From an uncultured Granulosicoccaceae bacterium (GTDB taxonomy: Bacteria; Pseudomonadota; Gammaproteobacteria; Granulosicoccales; Granulosicoccaceae): DNA of 36,393 bases. Location: positions 1-36,393 of the forward strand of contig CALFCF010000078.1 in the NCBI GenBank assembly GCA_937951345.1, given 5' to 3'. The notes under the pieces are model-generated. The model made no database searches. It saw only the letters and a list, made by a program, of their open reading frames with translations, and was not told the DNA's origin. Of the stretch, positions 7,551 to 15,620 are shown in pieces. The position numbers were made by a program, and so were the translations under genes. Numbering within the stretch: the first letter of the stretch is position 1; every line of letters starts with the position of its first letter.

Positions 7551-8567
7551 TCAGTCAGTCTGAAGGGTACGCCGGGTTTTTATCAGGTCGGCAACAACAG
7601 ATATTGCAATTTCAGCTGATGTTCGGCTACCGATATCTAACCCGACCGGGCCTACCAACCGGTCAATAGCCTGCGTATCCAGCCCCAGCCCTGACAGGCG
7701 TTGTTTGCGCTTCTGGTAATTGCGCATCGAGCCCAGGGCACCGACGTAAAATGCATCTGACGGCAGGGCTTCGAGTAGTGCCAGATCATCTACGTTTGGA
7801 TCATGTGTTAGTGCCAGTACGGCAGATTTTGCATCCGTAGCATATGCCAACACTGCGTCATCGGGTGACAGATCAATCAACGTTACGCCTTCCACTGACC
7901 ACGCCTCTTTAAAACCGGGGCGGGGTTCGCAGACAATGACCTCATAGTCGAGCGCTAGCGCAAACTCAGCAGTGTAGCGTGACAGCTGGCCGCATCCGAT
8001 GATCAATATTCGCCAATCCGGGCCGAATACTTTTTTTACTGTTCTGCCATCGTAACTGAACATAGCGGTTCCGGTTTCCGCGCTTTGTGCATCCTGTTCG
8101 CGTTGATAGGGCTGGTATGAGATATGCCCTGAGTCTGTATCAAGTGTTCGAACGACGGATATCCGGTTGGTAATGTTATCCAACAGATCGGCTAAGGTCG
8201 ATGCATCAATGAGCTGCTCAAATACCAATGCCAATTCACCACCACAGGCGAGACCAAAGCGAAGCGCCTGATCATCGTCTACATGATAGGTCACCACCTG
8301 ATTAGGCGTTGCAGCATGCTGGGTGTTCGAGAGGTCGGAGGTTTCATTCCGGTTTTTGATAATGCTTTCAGCGAGTTGTTTTTCTACACACCCACCGGAG
8401 ACTGAGCCTACCAATTCGCCGTCATCGCGAACTGCCGCCATAGAACCCACAGGGCGGGGTGAAGAACCCCAGGTTTGCACAACGGTAACCAGAGATACTG
8501 TGTGTCCGCTTGTTAGCCAGTTATGCGCGACCGTTATGACTTCTTCGTCACTGTTTTTTATACTCAT
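7551..8567 (-). CDS. xdhC: XdhC-family molybdenum-hydroxylase maturation protein
   Basis: This 338-residue cytoplasmic protein belongs to the XdhC/CoxI family, which binds molybdenum cofactor and promotes its sulfuration and insertion into xanthine-dehydrogenase-type enzymes. The N-terminal domain has the hallmark TWGSSPRPVGSMAAV (about 32-46) and GSVSGGCVE (54-62, with the conserved cysteine at 60). The C-terminal domain is a Rossmann fold starting RILIIGCGQLSRYTAEFA (186-203) and ending with the GLDIGSRTSAEIAISVVADLI block. The start overlaps the stop of the mocA-like gene by 4 bases (ATGA on the minus strand), so the two are co-translated. The expected hydroxylase is missing from the window. 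Confidence 0.9.
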   Translation of the reverse strand: MSIKNSDEEVITVAHNWLTSGHTVSLVTVVQTWGSSPRPVGSMAAVRDDGELVGSVSGGCVEKQLAESIIKNRNETSDLSNTQHAATPNQVVTYHVDDDQALRFGLACGGELALVFEQLIDASTLADLLDNITNRISVVRTLDTDSGHISYQPYQREQDAQSAETGTAMFSYDGRTVKKVFGPDWRILIIGCGQLSRYTAEFALALDYEVIVCEPRPGFKEAWSVEGVTLIDLSPDDAVLAYATDAKSAVLALTHDPNVDDLALLEALPSDAFYVGALGSMRNYQKRKQRLSGLGLDTQAIDRLVGPVGLDIGSRTSAEIAISVVADLIKTRRTLQTD

Positions 8568-9259
8568 AAGTCAAGGTCGGATTCGTTCTGTTGTAGATCA
8601 GCCTGCGTGTCGATATCGATTAAAATTCCGGCATCTTCAACCGGTACATCCTGAACGATGGCCTGGTGCTCTTTAAGCAAATGACGTGCACCCACATCGC
8701 CATCTATGTCCAAAATCATATCGAATATTTCGGGTTTAATGATTATCGGGTTGCCCCGATGTCCTTTGAATGTGGGCGCAAAAACCAGTGTCTGAGTGCT
8801 TTCAGTCAGGGTGCTTTTTTCTTGCTCAGCCTGTTTTGTTGCTGTAATCAATGTATTGTAAGTGTTTGTGCTGACATCCGGCATGTCAGCCAGGGTCACC
8901 AGTACTGCAAAATTATCTTGTACGTTGTCTGTAAGAATGCCCTCGTTGTTGATCAGATGTGTTATCGCTGACTTGAGTGAAGTGGACATGCCGGCGTTAA
9001 AATCACGGTTATGTATAAACGCTATTTTATGCTTGTGTCGATCGGCGATTGTTTGGCATAGCGATTCAACAATGTTTGCCTGATGACCGGTGACGACAAG
9101 TGTGTTGTCAATATCGCTGGCAAACAGATTCTCCAGCGTTCGTTGAATGATGGGTTTTCCTTTGCTGTTCGTCAGTAGTTTGTTCCTATCACCAAAACGA
9201 CGGGATTGACCGGCTGCCAGAACGATGGCCGTTACCCGGCACCCGGTTGTTCCCTTCAT
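8564..9259 (-). CDS. mocA: Molybdenum cofactor nucleotidyltransferase (MocA/MobA-like)
   Basis: This 231-residue cytoplasmic enzyme has the NTP-transferase fold and would attach CMP (or GMP) to molybdopterin-Mo. The N-terminal nucleotide-binding signature VLAAGQSRRFGDRNKLL spans about residues 13-29. Further marks are VVTGHQANIVESL, VLVTLADMPDVS (the metal-binding Asp region), FKGHRGNPIIIKPEIF and a C-terminal VPVEDAGILIDIDTQADL, typical of MocA-type enzymes such as those serving xanthine dehydrogenase and CO dehydrogenase. GAGAGAAC before the start (minus strand) can act as ribosome site. It is the first gene of a two-gene minus-strand operon with xdhC. MocA rather than MobA is favoured by that partner; cytidylyl specificity is inferred. 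Confidence 0.85.
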   Translation of the reverse strand: MKGTTGCRVTAIVLAAGQSRRFGDRNKLLTNSKGKPIIQRTLENLFASDIDNTLVVTGHQANIVESLCQTIADRHKHKIAFIHNRDFNAGMSTSLKSAITHLINNEGILTDNVQDNFAVLVTLADMPDVSTNTYNTLITATKQAEQEKSTLTESTQTLVFAPTFKGHRGNPIIIKPEIFDMILDIDGDVGARHLLKEHQAIVQDVPVEDAGILIDIDTQADLQQNESDLDL

Positions 9260-9796
9260 TGTGGTTCTCTCATCTAAAAAAGCGCCGCTCGAATGAAGAT
9301 GGCAGGATAGCGGCAGCGGACTGAGCGTAAGTCTGATTTTGAACTATACGTTCGTCAGTAATGTGCCTTTTCGCAGACGACCGGACGCTATCCGGAGTGA
9401 ATGTGCGAGTAAACACCCTTCAGCATCTTCAGTACGTACTCTGCCGAAAATCATTTGTGAGTCTTAATTACCGCCAATCGGTTGCTAGTCCACATTCTGC
9501 CGATAGATCAGGGGGAGTTTTCAGCGAGGCAGGTTATCTGTTTTCGTGCTTGCGTTCGCTTATTTTACTACACTATTTTCGATAGTAATTAACTACATTG
9601 GTGTTCCGTTATAACCGGTGGCAAAAGTATATTTGTCGCTGATTTCGCCCAATGGCTTCATATTGTCTCCAAAACCACGAATTTTTAAGAAATTTTGCAT
9701 GCAACACTACTTCCTCTTTATGGATTCGGTATTATGTCGTTACGGATCTATGCAAACGCCACTGTTTCTTTGTTGAAACACGGCCCGGAGAAAACG
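9260..9796. other. Noncoding gap between mocA (-) and a Tat-exported protein gene (+)
   Basis: This divergent promoter region has 537 bases. Open frames inside it (for example 9361-9585 and an extension from 9695) lack ribosome sites and family-like composition. A short dyad TTACTA...TAGTAA lies near 9565-9588, in an AT-rich segment that could carry a promoter. Nothing firmer can be stated. Confidence 0.5.
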
Positions 9797-10429
9797 ATGT
9801 CTACCAAAGATCAAAAACTGCAAGGTAAAAGTGAAGCTGAAAGTGATGTTGAAACGTCACTCAACAACGAATCATCAATTGATCGCGGACGCCGACGTGC
9901 CCTGAAAGTTAGTGCGTTATCGTTGTCCGGTGTGTCGTTAGCTGGTATGGCGAGTGTTTCTCAGGCAGTGCCTTGTGGCGACTATAGGCATAATGCAAAT
10001 GCGCTTTCCACCACAGTAGAAAATCCCAACGAAACATCGGACCAAATCAGTTTGAAAGTCCGGCATAGCTGGGCGGGCAATGATCTGGCTGTGGTTCTAA
10101 CTAACAAAAGTCAGCACAACATAACGATAACTGAAATAGCACCGGCGCGTGTTTCGTTGCCGCGTGGCGAATTCGACTTTGCGCACCTGTTGAATCATGG
10201 CTCGCTGACTCTGATGCCCGGCGAATCAACAGAAGTGCCGTTGCAGCCGTATCCCTCCCGGCCAGCAACTGTTGATGCAGGCTACTCACTTGTCAGTGCA
10301 GCAGTATCAACCGGCTATGGTCATTTCGATCGATCTGTTCAACAGCAACTGAAGAGCCGGATTTCTATTACCACCTCAGAAAACAAGCTGGCTTCGGTAA
10401 CTGTGGTGCCGGGACCTGTCGTAGGTTAG
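9797..10429 (+). CDS. Small Tat-exported protein of unknown function
   Basis: I do not recognise the family. The 210-residue protein has a hydrophilic N-terminus of about 30 residues, then a twin-arginine export signal (R32-R33-R-A-L-K) followed by a weakly hydrophobic stretch and Ala-x-Ala-like cleavage region near VSQA (about 54-57). The mature part is about 150 residues, predicted mainly beta strands (for example DLAVVLTNKSQHNITITEI and SRISITTSENKLASVTVV), suggesting a small immunoglobulin-like or sandwich fold. The start at 9797 is chosen because CCGGAG precedes it by about 7 bases; a frame from 9695 is open but has no site. It stands alone upstream of the racemase gene. Tat signals usually mean export in folded form, sometimes with a cofactor, but no cofactor motif is visible. 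Confidence 0.65.
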   Translation: MSTKDQKLQGKSEAESDVETSLNNESSIDRGRRRALKVSALSLSGVSLAGMASVSQAVPCGDYRHNANALSTTVENPNETSDQISLKVRHSWAGNDLAVVLTNKSQHNITITEIAPARVSLPRGEFDFAHLLNHGSLTLMPGESTEVPLQPYPSRPATVDAGYSLVSAAVSTGYGHFDRSVQQQLKSRISITTSENKLASVTVVPGPVVG

Positions 10430-10455
10430 CGCCTTACTGGTGTGTGAATGACATG

Positions 10456-10484
10456 CGGCAACAGCCTGATTGTCGCGGTTGCCG
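10456..10484. other. Hairpin with 7-base arms (weak terminator or regulatory stem)
   Basis: CGGCAAC (10456-10462) and GTTGCCG (10478-10484) can pair around a 15-base loop, in the gap after the Tat-exported protein gene. The following sequence has only a few scattered T residues, so terminator function is uncertain. Confidence 0.3.
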
Positions 10485-10561
10485 TTCGTGTTTGAATGTT
10501 GTTCGGATGATGATTGATCGTGTCGATTAGCTCGGACAGCGCTAGGGTAAATGGAGCAAAT

Positions 10562-11737
10562 GTGACTAGTGGGTCTAATCGATCTAATGGTCCGCTGCAA
10601 GGTTTGCGCGTTGTCGAATTTGCCGGTATCGGCCCGGGACCGTTTGCTGCAATGATGCTTGCGGATATGGGCGCAGACGTTATCAGAATCGATCGTCCGC
10701 CAGCCGGTCAGGATTCGGTATCCTCAGCGAACGACTTTATGTCCCGTGGTCGCCGGTCACTGGCGATGAACCTTAAATCTCCTGAAGCCGTTGAGGTTGC
10801 GTTGCAGATAATTGATTCTGCGGACGCATTGATTGAAGGCTTTCGTCCCGGTGTAATGGAGCGACTTGGGTTGGGGCCGGATGTATGCAGTGCGCGAAAC
10901 CCTGGGCTTGTTTATGGTCGAATGACCGGTTGGGGGCAGTCAGGGCCACTAGCACATAGTGCCGGGCACGATCTCAATTATATCGCCTTGACCGGTGCCT
11001 TATGGGCAACCGGTGACGTGGATCGTCCGCCTTCTTTCCCGATGAATTTGCTGGGCGACTTTGGCGGTGGGGGAATGTATCTGGCTTATGGCCTGGTTGT
11101 CGGTATGCTTAAGGCGCAACGCACGGGGCACGGTGATGTTGTGGATGCCGCGATCTGCGATGGTACCAACAGCTTGATGACATTCATTCACGCATGGCGT
11201 GCTCAAGGTAATTGGCAGGATCAGCGTGCTGCGAATCTGCTGGATGGCGGCGTGCCCTGGTATAGCGTATACACCTGCGCCGACGGAAAATGGATTACGG
11301 TTGCTGCACTTGAACTAAAATTCTGGCATGAATTGCTGAATTTGTTGGGTATAGACCTGGCGGCAGTAGGTGAGCGGGAGGATAAATCTCAGTGGCCTGA
11401 AATACGCCTGCTGTTGACAGAAAAGTTTGCCAGCCAACCGCGCGATTTTTGGGCTGAATTATTTGCGGGTAGTGATGCCTGCGTTGCGCCGGTATTGAAC
11501 CCAGCAGAGGCCAGATTCCATTCCCATATGGCTGCACGCAATGCGTTTGCACCACAAGGCGCTGATCAACCGATGCCGGCACCACGGTTTACCGACTGTC
11601 AGACAGCGCTGCCAATGCCCGCTGTTGCTGTCGGAAGCGATAGTGTGCAAATACTGGAAGAAATCGGTATCAATAAGGCAGAAATACAGGATCTGTTGTC
11701 GAAGGGTATTGTCAGTACCGTCGACGACAAACAATAA
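10562..11737 (+). CDS. Alpha-methylacyl-CoA racemase-type CaiB/BaiF (class III CoA-transferase family) enzyme
   Basis: The sequence follows alpha-methylacyl-CoA racemase, which inverts the 2-methyl centre of branched acyl-CoAs so that they can be beta-oxidised. It has LQGLRVVEFAGIGPGPFAA, then GADVIRIDRP near the N-terminus. The racemase catalytic pair is present: His in SAGHDLNYIALTG and Asp in LLGDFGGGGMYL (residues 136 and 166 from this start, 30 apart as in the mycobacterial racemase MCR). Later blocks DAAICDGTNSLM and NLLDGGVPWYSVYTCADGKW also fit. The start is uncertain: GTG at 10562 has GGAG 5 bases before it and gives a family-like N-terminus, whereas the frame extends back to TTG at 10514. 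A nitronate-monooxygenase-type gene follows 47 bases later. Confidence 0.85.
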   Translation: MTSGSNRSNGPLQGLRVVEFAGIGPGPFAAMMLADMGADVIRIDRPPAGQDSVSSANDFMSRGRRSLAMNLKSPEAVEVALQIIDSADALIEGFRPGVMERLGLGPDVCSARNPGLVYGRMTGWGQSGPLAHSAGHDLNYIALTGALWATGDVDRPPSFPMNLLGDFGGGGMYLAYGLVVGMLKAQRTGHGDVVDAAICDGTNSLMTFIHAWRAQGNWQDQRAANLLDGGVPWYSVYTCADGKWITVAALELKFWHELLNLLGIDLAAVGEREDKSQWPEIRLLLTEKFASQPRDFWAELFAGSDACVAPVLNPAEARFHSHMAARNAFAPQGADQPMPAPRFTDCQTALPMPAVAVGSDSVQILEEIGINKAEIQDLLSKGIVSTVDDKQ

Positions 11738-11784
11738 AATCGCAAAATAGATAAATCACAAAAGAGATAAATTAAAAAAGAGAT

Positions 11785-12777
11785 ATGCCTAACCTTCCTG
11801 ATGCTTTATCTGGTCTGCGTCTGCCAATGATTGGCAGTCCACTTTTCATTATATCGCGACCTGAACTGGTTATCGCGCAGTGCAAGGCTGGTATTGTCGG
11901 CTGTTTCCCTGCACTGAATGCGCGTGAAAAAGATGGCCAGAGTCTGGAGGCCTGGCTTGTACAAATAAAAGAAGCTCTGGATCGTCATAATCAAGCGAAC
12001 CCGGATAAGCCGGCAGCTCCCTATGCAGTAAATCAGATTGTGCACCGTTCCAACACGCGTCTTGAGCGTGATGTGGAAATTTGTATGCAACACGAAGTAC
12101 CGGTTTGGGTAACATCGCTGGGTGCGCGACCTGAAGTCTATGACGCAGCGCACGCCGGTGGCGGCGTTGTGTTACACGATATCATCAACAATAAATTCGC
12201 GCATAAAGCTATAGACAAAGGGGCTGACGGGTTGGTGGCGGTAGCAGCTGGTGCCGGAGGTCATGCGGGGGCACTGTCACCGATGGCTCTCATTCAGGAA
12301 ATTCGCAGCTGGTATGACGGTCCGCTGTATCTATCCGGAGCTATAGCGAAAGGGGATTCGTTACTGGCAGCGCTTGCTATGGGGGCAGACGGTGGATACA
12401 TGGGTTCAGCATTTATCGCGACCCATGAAGCCAATGCAGTGGATGGCTATAAACGTATGATCGCAGAACACGCTGCAGATGACATCGTATATACCAACCT
12501 TTTTACCGGTGTTCTCGGTAACTACCTCAAGCCGTCTATCACTGCTGCGGGTATGGACCCTGATGATCTTGAAGAGTCTGATCCAACCGCAATGAATTTC
12601 GGCGATGAAGGTGAAAAAACCAAGAGTTGGAAAGATATATGGGGTGCCGGGCAGGGTATTGGTGCTGTGACGGATGTGGTGTCTGTTGAAGAATTGGTCA
12701 ATCGCGTTGAGCGTGAGTTCAATAACGCCCGTAAACGTCTGAATCAGCAGTTGTTACCGTTTGAACTTAAGGGGTAG
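11785..12777 (+). CDS. Nitronate monooxygenase-type flavoprotein (2-nitropropane dioxygenase family)
   Basis: This is a 330-residue cytoplasmic TIM-barrel FMN enzyme of the nitronate monooxygenase family, members of which oxidise nitronates or act as related flavin oxidoreductases. The family pattern is clear: LRLPMIGSPLFIISRPELVIAQ at the N-terminus, GIVGCFPALN, VVLHDIINN, KGADGLVAVAAGAGGHAG (about 147-163, phosphate and flavin binding), LYLSGAIAKGDSLLAALAMGADGGYMGSAFIAT (about 192-224) and WGAGQGIGAV near the end. It is probably cotranscribed with the racemase-type gene upstream and the desaturase-type gene downstream (33-base gap). The true substrate is unknown; some relatives next to acyl-CoA genes reduce enoyl groups rather than oxidise nitronates. 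Confidence 0.85.
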   Translation: MPNLPDALSGLRLPMIGSPLFIISRPELVIAQCKAGIVGCFPALNAREKDGQSLEAWLVQIKEALDRHNQANPDKPAAPYAVNQIVHRSNTRLERDVEICMQHEVPVWVTSLGARPEVYDAAHAGGGVVLHDIINNKFAHKAIDKGADGLVAVAAGAGGHAGALSPMALIQEIRSWYDGPLYLSGAIAKGDSLLAALAMGADGGYMGSAFIATHEANAVDGYKRMIAEHAADDIVYTNLFTGVLGNYLKPSITAAGMDPDDLEESDPTAMNFGDEGEKTKSWKDIWGAGQGIGAVTDVVSVEELVNRVEREFNNARKRLNQQLLPFELKG

Positions 12778-12810
12778 ACAGTCCGGATCACAAAATCGGA
12801 CACAGGTATC

Positions 12811-13740
12811 ATGTCTTCAACGACTTCATCAACGAACGCAAGATCTGATTATCAGCATTTTCTCGGAACGCTAACGGCTCAAGACAGACGGTATCTGACA
12901 GCACGCACCAATTGGCATGCTGGCTTACGTTTGAGCAGTGTTGTTGCGTTGCAGTTGTTTTGCGTCGTGGTTATTGTCAATCGCTTTTATTTTTGGCCGG
13001 CGGCAGTGGTGGCGCTCGGTATTCTGTTGGTGTGTCTGTTTCATTTAATGCATGAATGCACGCATGCAACGGCTTTTCGGTCTCGTCGTCTGAATCACAG
13101 TGTGGCTGGTATTTGCGGTCTGTTATTGTTGCTGCCGCCGCGGTGGTTTCGTTATTTCCATTTCGCGCATCATCGCTATACACAAGATCCGTTGCGTGAC
13201 CCCGAGCTGGCGATTGCAAAACCTAAAACCCGAATACAGTGGGCGTATCACGTCTCTGGATTGGGGATATGGCTTGCCAGCTACAAATTGTTGTTTAATG
13301 GAATGTTCAATCGTATCAAAGATGAATTTGTTCCCGAGGCAAGTCGTTCTGCCGTTTGTCGCGAAATTCGTATCATGCTGACAGTCTATGCACTAGTTTT
13401 TGTTATCAGTCTGGTGTCGGGTTCTTTTCTTGTGTTTTGGCTATGGATTATTCCGGGAATCATTGGGCAGCCGTTTCTGCGGCTTTATTTATTGGCAGAG
13501 CATGCTGATTGCGACACGGGTAACAATATGTTCGGTAACACACGTACTGTACTGACAAACCCTTTCATCAGATGGTTTACATGGAATATGCCGTTTCATA
13601 CGGCGCACCACGTTTATCCGGCCGTGCCATTTTATCGCTTACCAGAGATGAATAGTCGCATTGAAAAAGCTATCGTACACAGCAGTGACGGTTATGTTGA
13701 ATTCAATCAGCGTTTCATTGATCGTCTTGGTCGCTCGTGA
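12811..13740 (+). CDS. Membrane fatty acid desaturase-family protein
   Basis: This 309-residue integral membrane protein carries the three histidine boxes of membrane-bound di-iron desaturases and hydroxylases: H81-E-C-T-H85, H117-F-A-H-H121 and H263-T-A-H-H267. Hydrophobic segments lie near residues 42-60, 63-80, 98-110 and in two stretches around 190-225. An H-A-D-C-type segment (LLAEHADC, about 227-234) gives another conserved histidine. It would insert a double bond or hydroxyl into an acyl chain or similar lipid using O2; the substrate (phospholipid acyl, acyl-CoA or carotenoid) cannot be told. It sits 33 bases after the nitronate monooxygenase-type gene, consistent with a lipid-related operon with the acyl-CoA racemase. 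Confidence 0.85.
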   Translation: MSSTTSSTNARSDYQHFLGTLTAQDRRYLTARTNWHAGLRLSSVVALQLFCVVVIVNRFYFWPAAVVALGILLVCLFHLMHECTHATAFRSRRLNHSVAGICGLLLLLPPRWFRYFHFAHHRYTQDPLRDPELAIAKPKTRIQWAYHVSGLGIWLASYKLLFNGMFNRIKDEFVPEASRSAVCREIRIMLTVYALVFVISLVSGSFLVFWLWIIPGIIGQPFLRLYLLAEHADCDTGNNMFGNTRTVLTNPFIRWFTWNMPFHTAHHVYPAVPFYRLPEMNSRIEKAIVHSSDGYVEFNQRFIDRLGRS

Positions 13741-13796
13741 AAGCATTGAACGTAGTCATCTGTTAGCTGAAGTTCGTGCGTATCTCTGAATGGATT

Positions 13797-15620
13797 ATGT
13801 GTAAAACACTACTTCGTTATTTCAGTCCTGCATCAAACGTTGATCGTTTCGACACGGCTTCAGTGTCTGCTCTAACACCGTTTGCAAATGATGTCTCAAT
13901 GCTTGCGAAGACCGCAGCCAGGGAATTACAGTCCGCGCTACAAAAGGATCTGAATAAGTCAATTGTAGAAGGGAAGATGTTCGGTGTTCTGGTTGTGCGT
14001 TTACAAGACGAATATCGCTATCTGTGCGCCTTTTCTGGCAAGTTTAACGGGTGCTGGGACGTGCCGGGTTTCGTTCCGCCACCATTCGATGTATCAGGCG
14101 CAGAAAACTTGCTTGCACAGACAGAAACCACGCTGAACTCGTTGAAGGATTTACGTGATTTTCTTTCTGTGGATCGTCGTCTTTCTCGTCTACAGACCGA
14201 GCACCTGCGGTTATTGGCTGAGCAATCATCAGAACACCAAAAACTAACCGGATGTTTGCAGTTGAAACGAGCCAGGCGCAAAAGGATGCGCAACTGCTTA
14301 ACAGTGTCAAACGCACTAGCAATGTGCGACGATAGTAAGCTAAGTGCAGCTAGCCTTGATCAGGAAAGTAGAGACGACAAAAAACTTCGCAAAGCTGTCA
14401 ATAAAAAGCATAGTCAAGATTTACAAGCCAGCAAAAGTCGATTGGATCAATTGTGTACGTTACGTGATCGCTTTGAACACCGGCGCATACAATTGTCATC
14501 GGAAGCGCAGCGCCGGTATTTTGCGCTCTTTAAGGTCGTCAGCCGGACAGGAAGTGCCATTGACGTTGGGCGACTTAACGCAGGTGGTTTACCACCGGCA
14601 GGTACAGGTGAATGCGCAGGTGCTAAATTACTCAGTTACGCGGTTCAACAAAAGCTTGAACCTGTAGCGATGGCAGAGTTCTGGTGGGGACCACCGCCAG
14701 CCGGAGAAATCAGACATCACGGTGCGTTTTATCCAAGCTGTCGATCTAAGTGCGGGCAGCTAATACCTCGTTTGCTTGATGATAAGACTGCACAGACCAA
14801 GTCCATATTGGATGTACCTGACAGATGCGGTGATAGACCGGGTGCGCTTGATAGATCAACTATTGCAGCGTCGGTAGCACCGCTCGATGATGTGCACGTA
14901 ATCGATGCAGACAATCTTACCGTGCTGTACGAAGATGACCAGCTGGCTGTGATTGAAAAACCTGCATCTGTTTTATCTGTTCGAGGGAAGGTAGGAAACC
15001 GGAGTGTTTATGACTGGGCATACGACCAATGGCCGGATGCTGACGGTGCGTTGTTGGTACACAGGCTGGATATGGACACGTCGGGTATATTGCTGATCGC
15101 CAAGAATGCGAAAGCTCATCGTCTGTTGCAGCAGCAGTTTGAGCGACGGGAAATCGAAAAGGTCTATATAGCGTTACTGGAGAGTGCGCCATCGGCTGAT
15201 CGCGGTAGAATTGAGTTACCTGTAAGGCCCGACTACAGTGATCGACCCCGGCAATTGGTTTGCCATCAACAGGGTAAAGAGGCGGTTACGCTATGGCAGG
15301 TGATAGAGCGGCAAGCAATGGAAAAACAGATAATGAAAAGGGATGTAACGGAGCATAGTGCTCACGGCTGTCGAGTCGAATTACGGCCACTGACCGGAAG
15401 AACTCATCAGCTGCGGGTTCACTGTGCTGCACCTAAAGGACTAAACTCTCCAATTATGGATGACCCTATGTACGGTAATTACTCACAGCTCATGCAGAAA
15501 TCTTCGGCTGGTCCTAATGGAGTTCGACGTCGTCGCATGAAATTGCATGCCACCCGTCTGATTTTTCGCCATCCACTGACCGGTAATTCTCTGGCTGTTG
15601 AGTCAACCGTGCCATTTTGA
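13797..15620 (+). CDS. RluA-family pseudouridine synthase with a long N-terminal extension
   Basis: The C-terminal half (about residues 380-607) is an RluA-type synthase that converts uridine to pseudouridine in RNA: LTVLYEDDQLAVIEKPASVLSVRG, the catalytic LLVHRLDMDTSGILLIAKN (the Asp of HRLD is residue 425 from this start) and GCRVELRPLTGRTHQLRVHCA. Upstream are about 370 extra residues: a charged, probably coiled-coil stretch (about 95-235), then a conserved-looking block GTGECAGAKLLSYAVQQKLEPVAMAEFWWG and FYPSCRSKCGQLIPRLL, which I associate with a long-form RluA subfamily of gammaproteobacteria. Enzymes such as E. coli RluA have only about 220 residues. The start may be ATG 13797, used here, or GTG 13776. 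The stop overlaps the next gene's start (TTGA). Confidence 0.85.
   Translation: MCKTLLRYFSPASNVDRFDTASVSALTPFANDVSMLAKTAARELQSALQKDLNKSIVEGKMFGVLVVRLQDEYRYLCAFSGKFNGCWDVPGFVPPPFDVSGAENLLAQTETTLNSLKDLRDFLSVDRRLSRLQTEHLRLLAEQSSEHQKLTGCLQLKRARRKRMRNCLTVSNALAMCDDSKLSAASLDQESRDDKKLRKAVNKKHSQDLQASKSRLDQLCTLRDRFEHRRIQLSSEAQRRYFALFKVVSRTGSAIDVGRLNAGGLPPAGTGECAGAKLLSYAVQQKLEPVAMAEFWWGPPPAGEIRHHGAFYPSCRSKCGQLIPRLLDDKTAQTKSILDVPDRCGDRPGALDRSTIAASVAPLDDVHVIDADNLTVLYEDDQLAVIEKPASVLSVRGKVGNRSVYDWAYDQWPDADGALLVHRLDMDTSGILLIAKNAKAHRLLQQQFERREIEKVYIALLESAPSADRGRIELPVRPDYSDRPRQLVCHQQGKEAVTLWQVIERQAMEKQIMKRDVTEHSAHGCRVELRPLTGRTHQLRVHCAAPKGLNSPIMDDPMYGNYSQLMQKSSAGPNGVRRRRMKLHATRLIFRHPLTGNSLAVESTVPF

Noticed and set aside
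9361-9585. Small plus-strand open frame of 74 codons between mocA and the Tat-exported protein gene
   Set aside because: No Shine-Dalgarno sequence, cysteine- and leucine-rich composition typical of chance frames, and no recognisable family.
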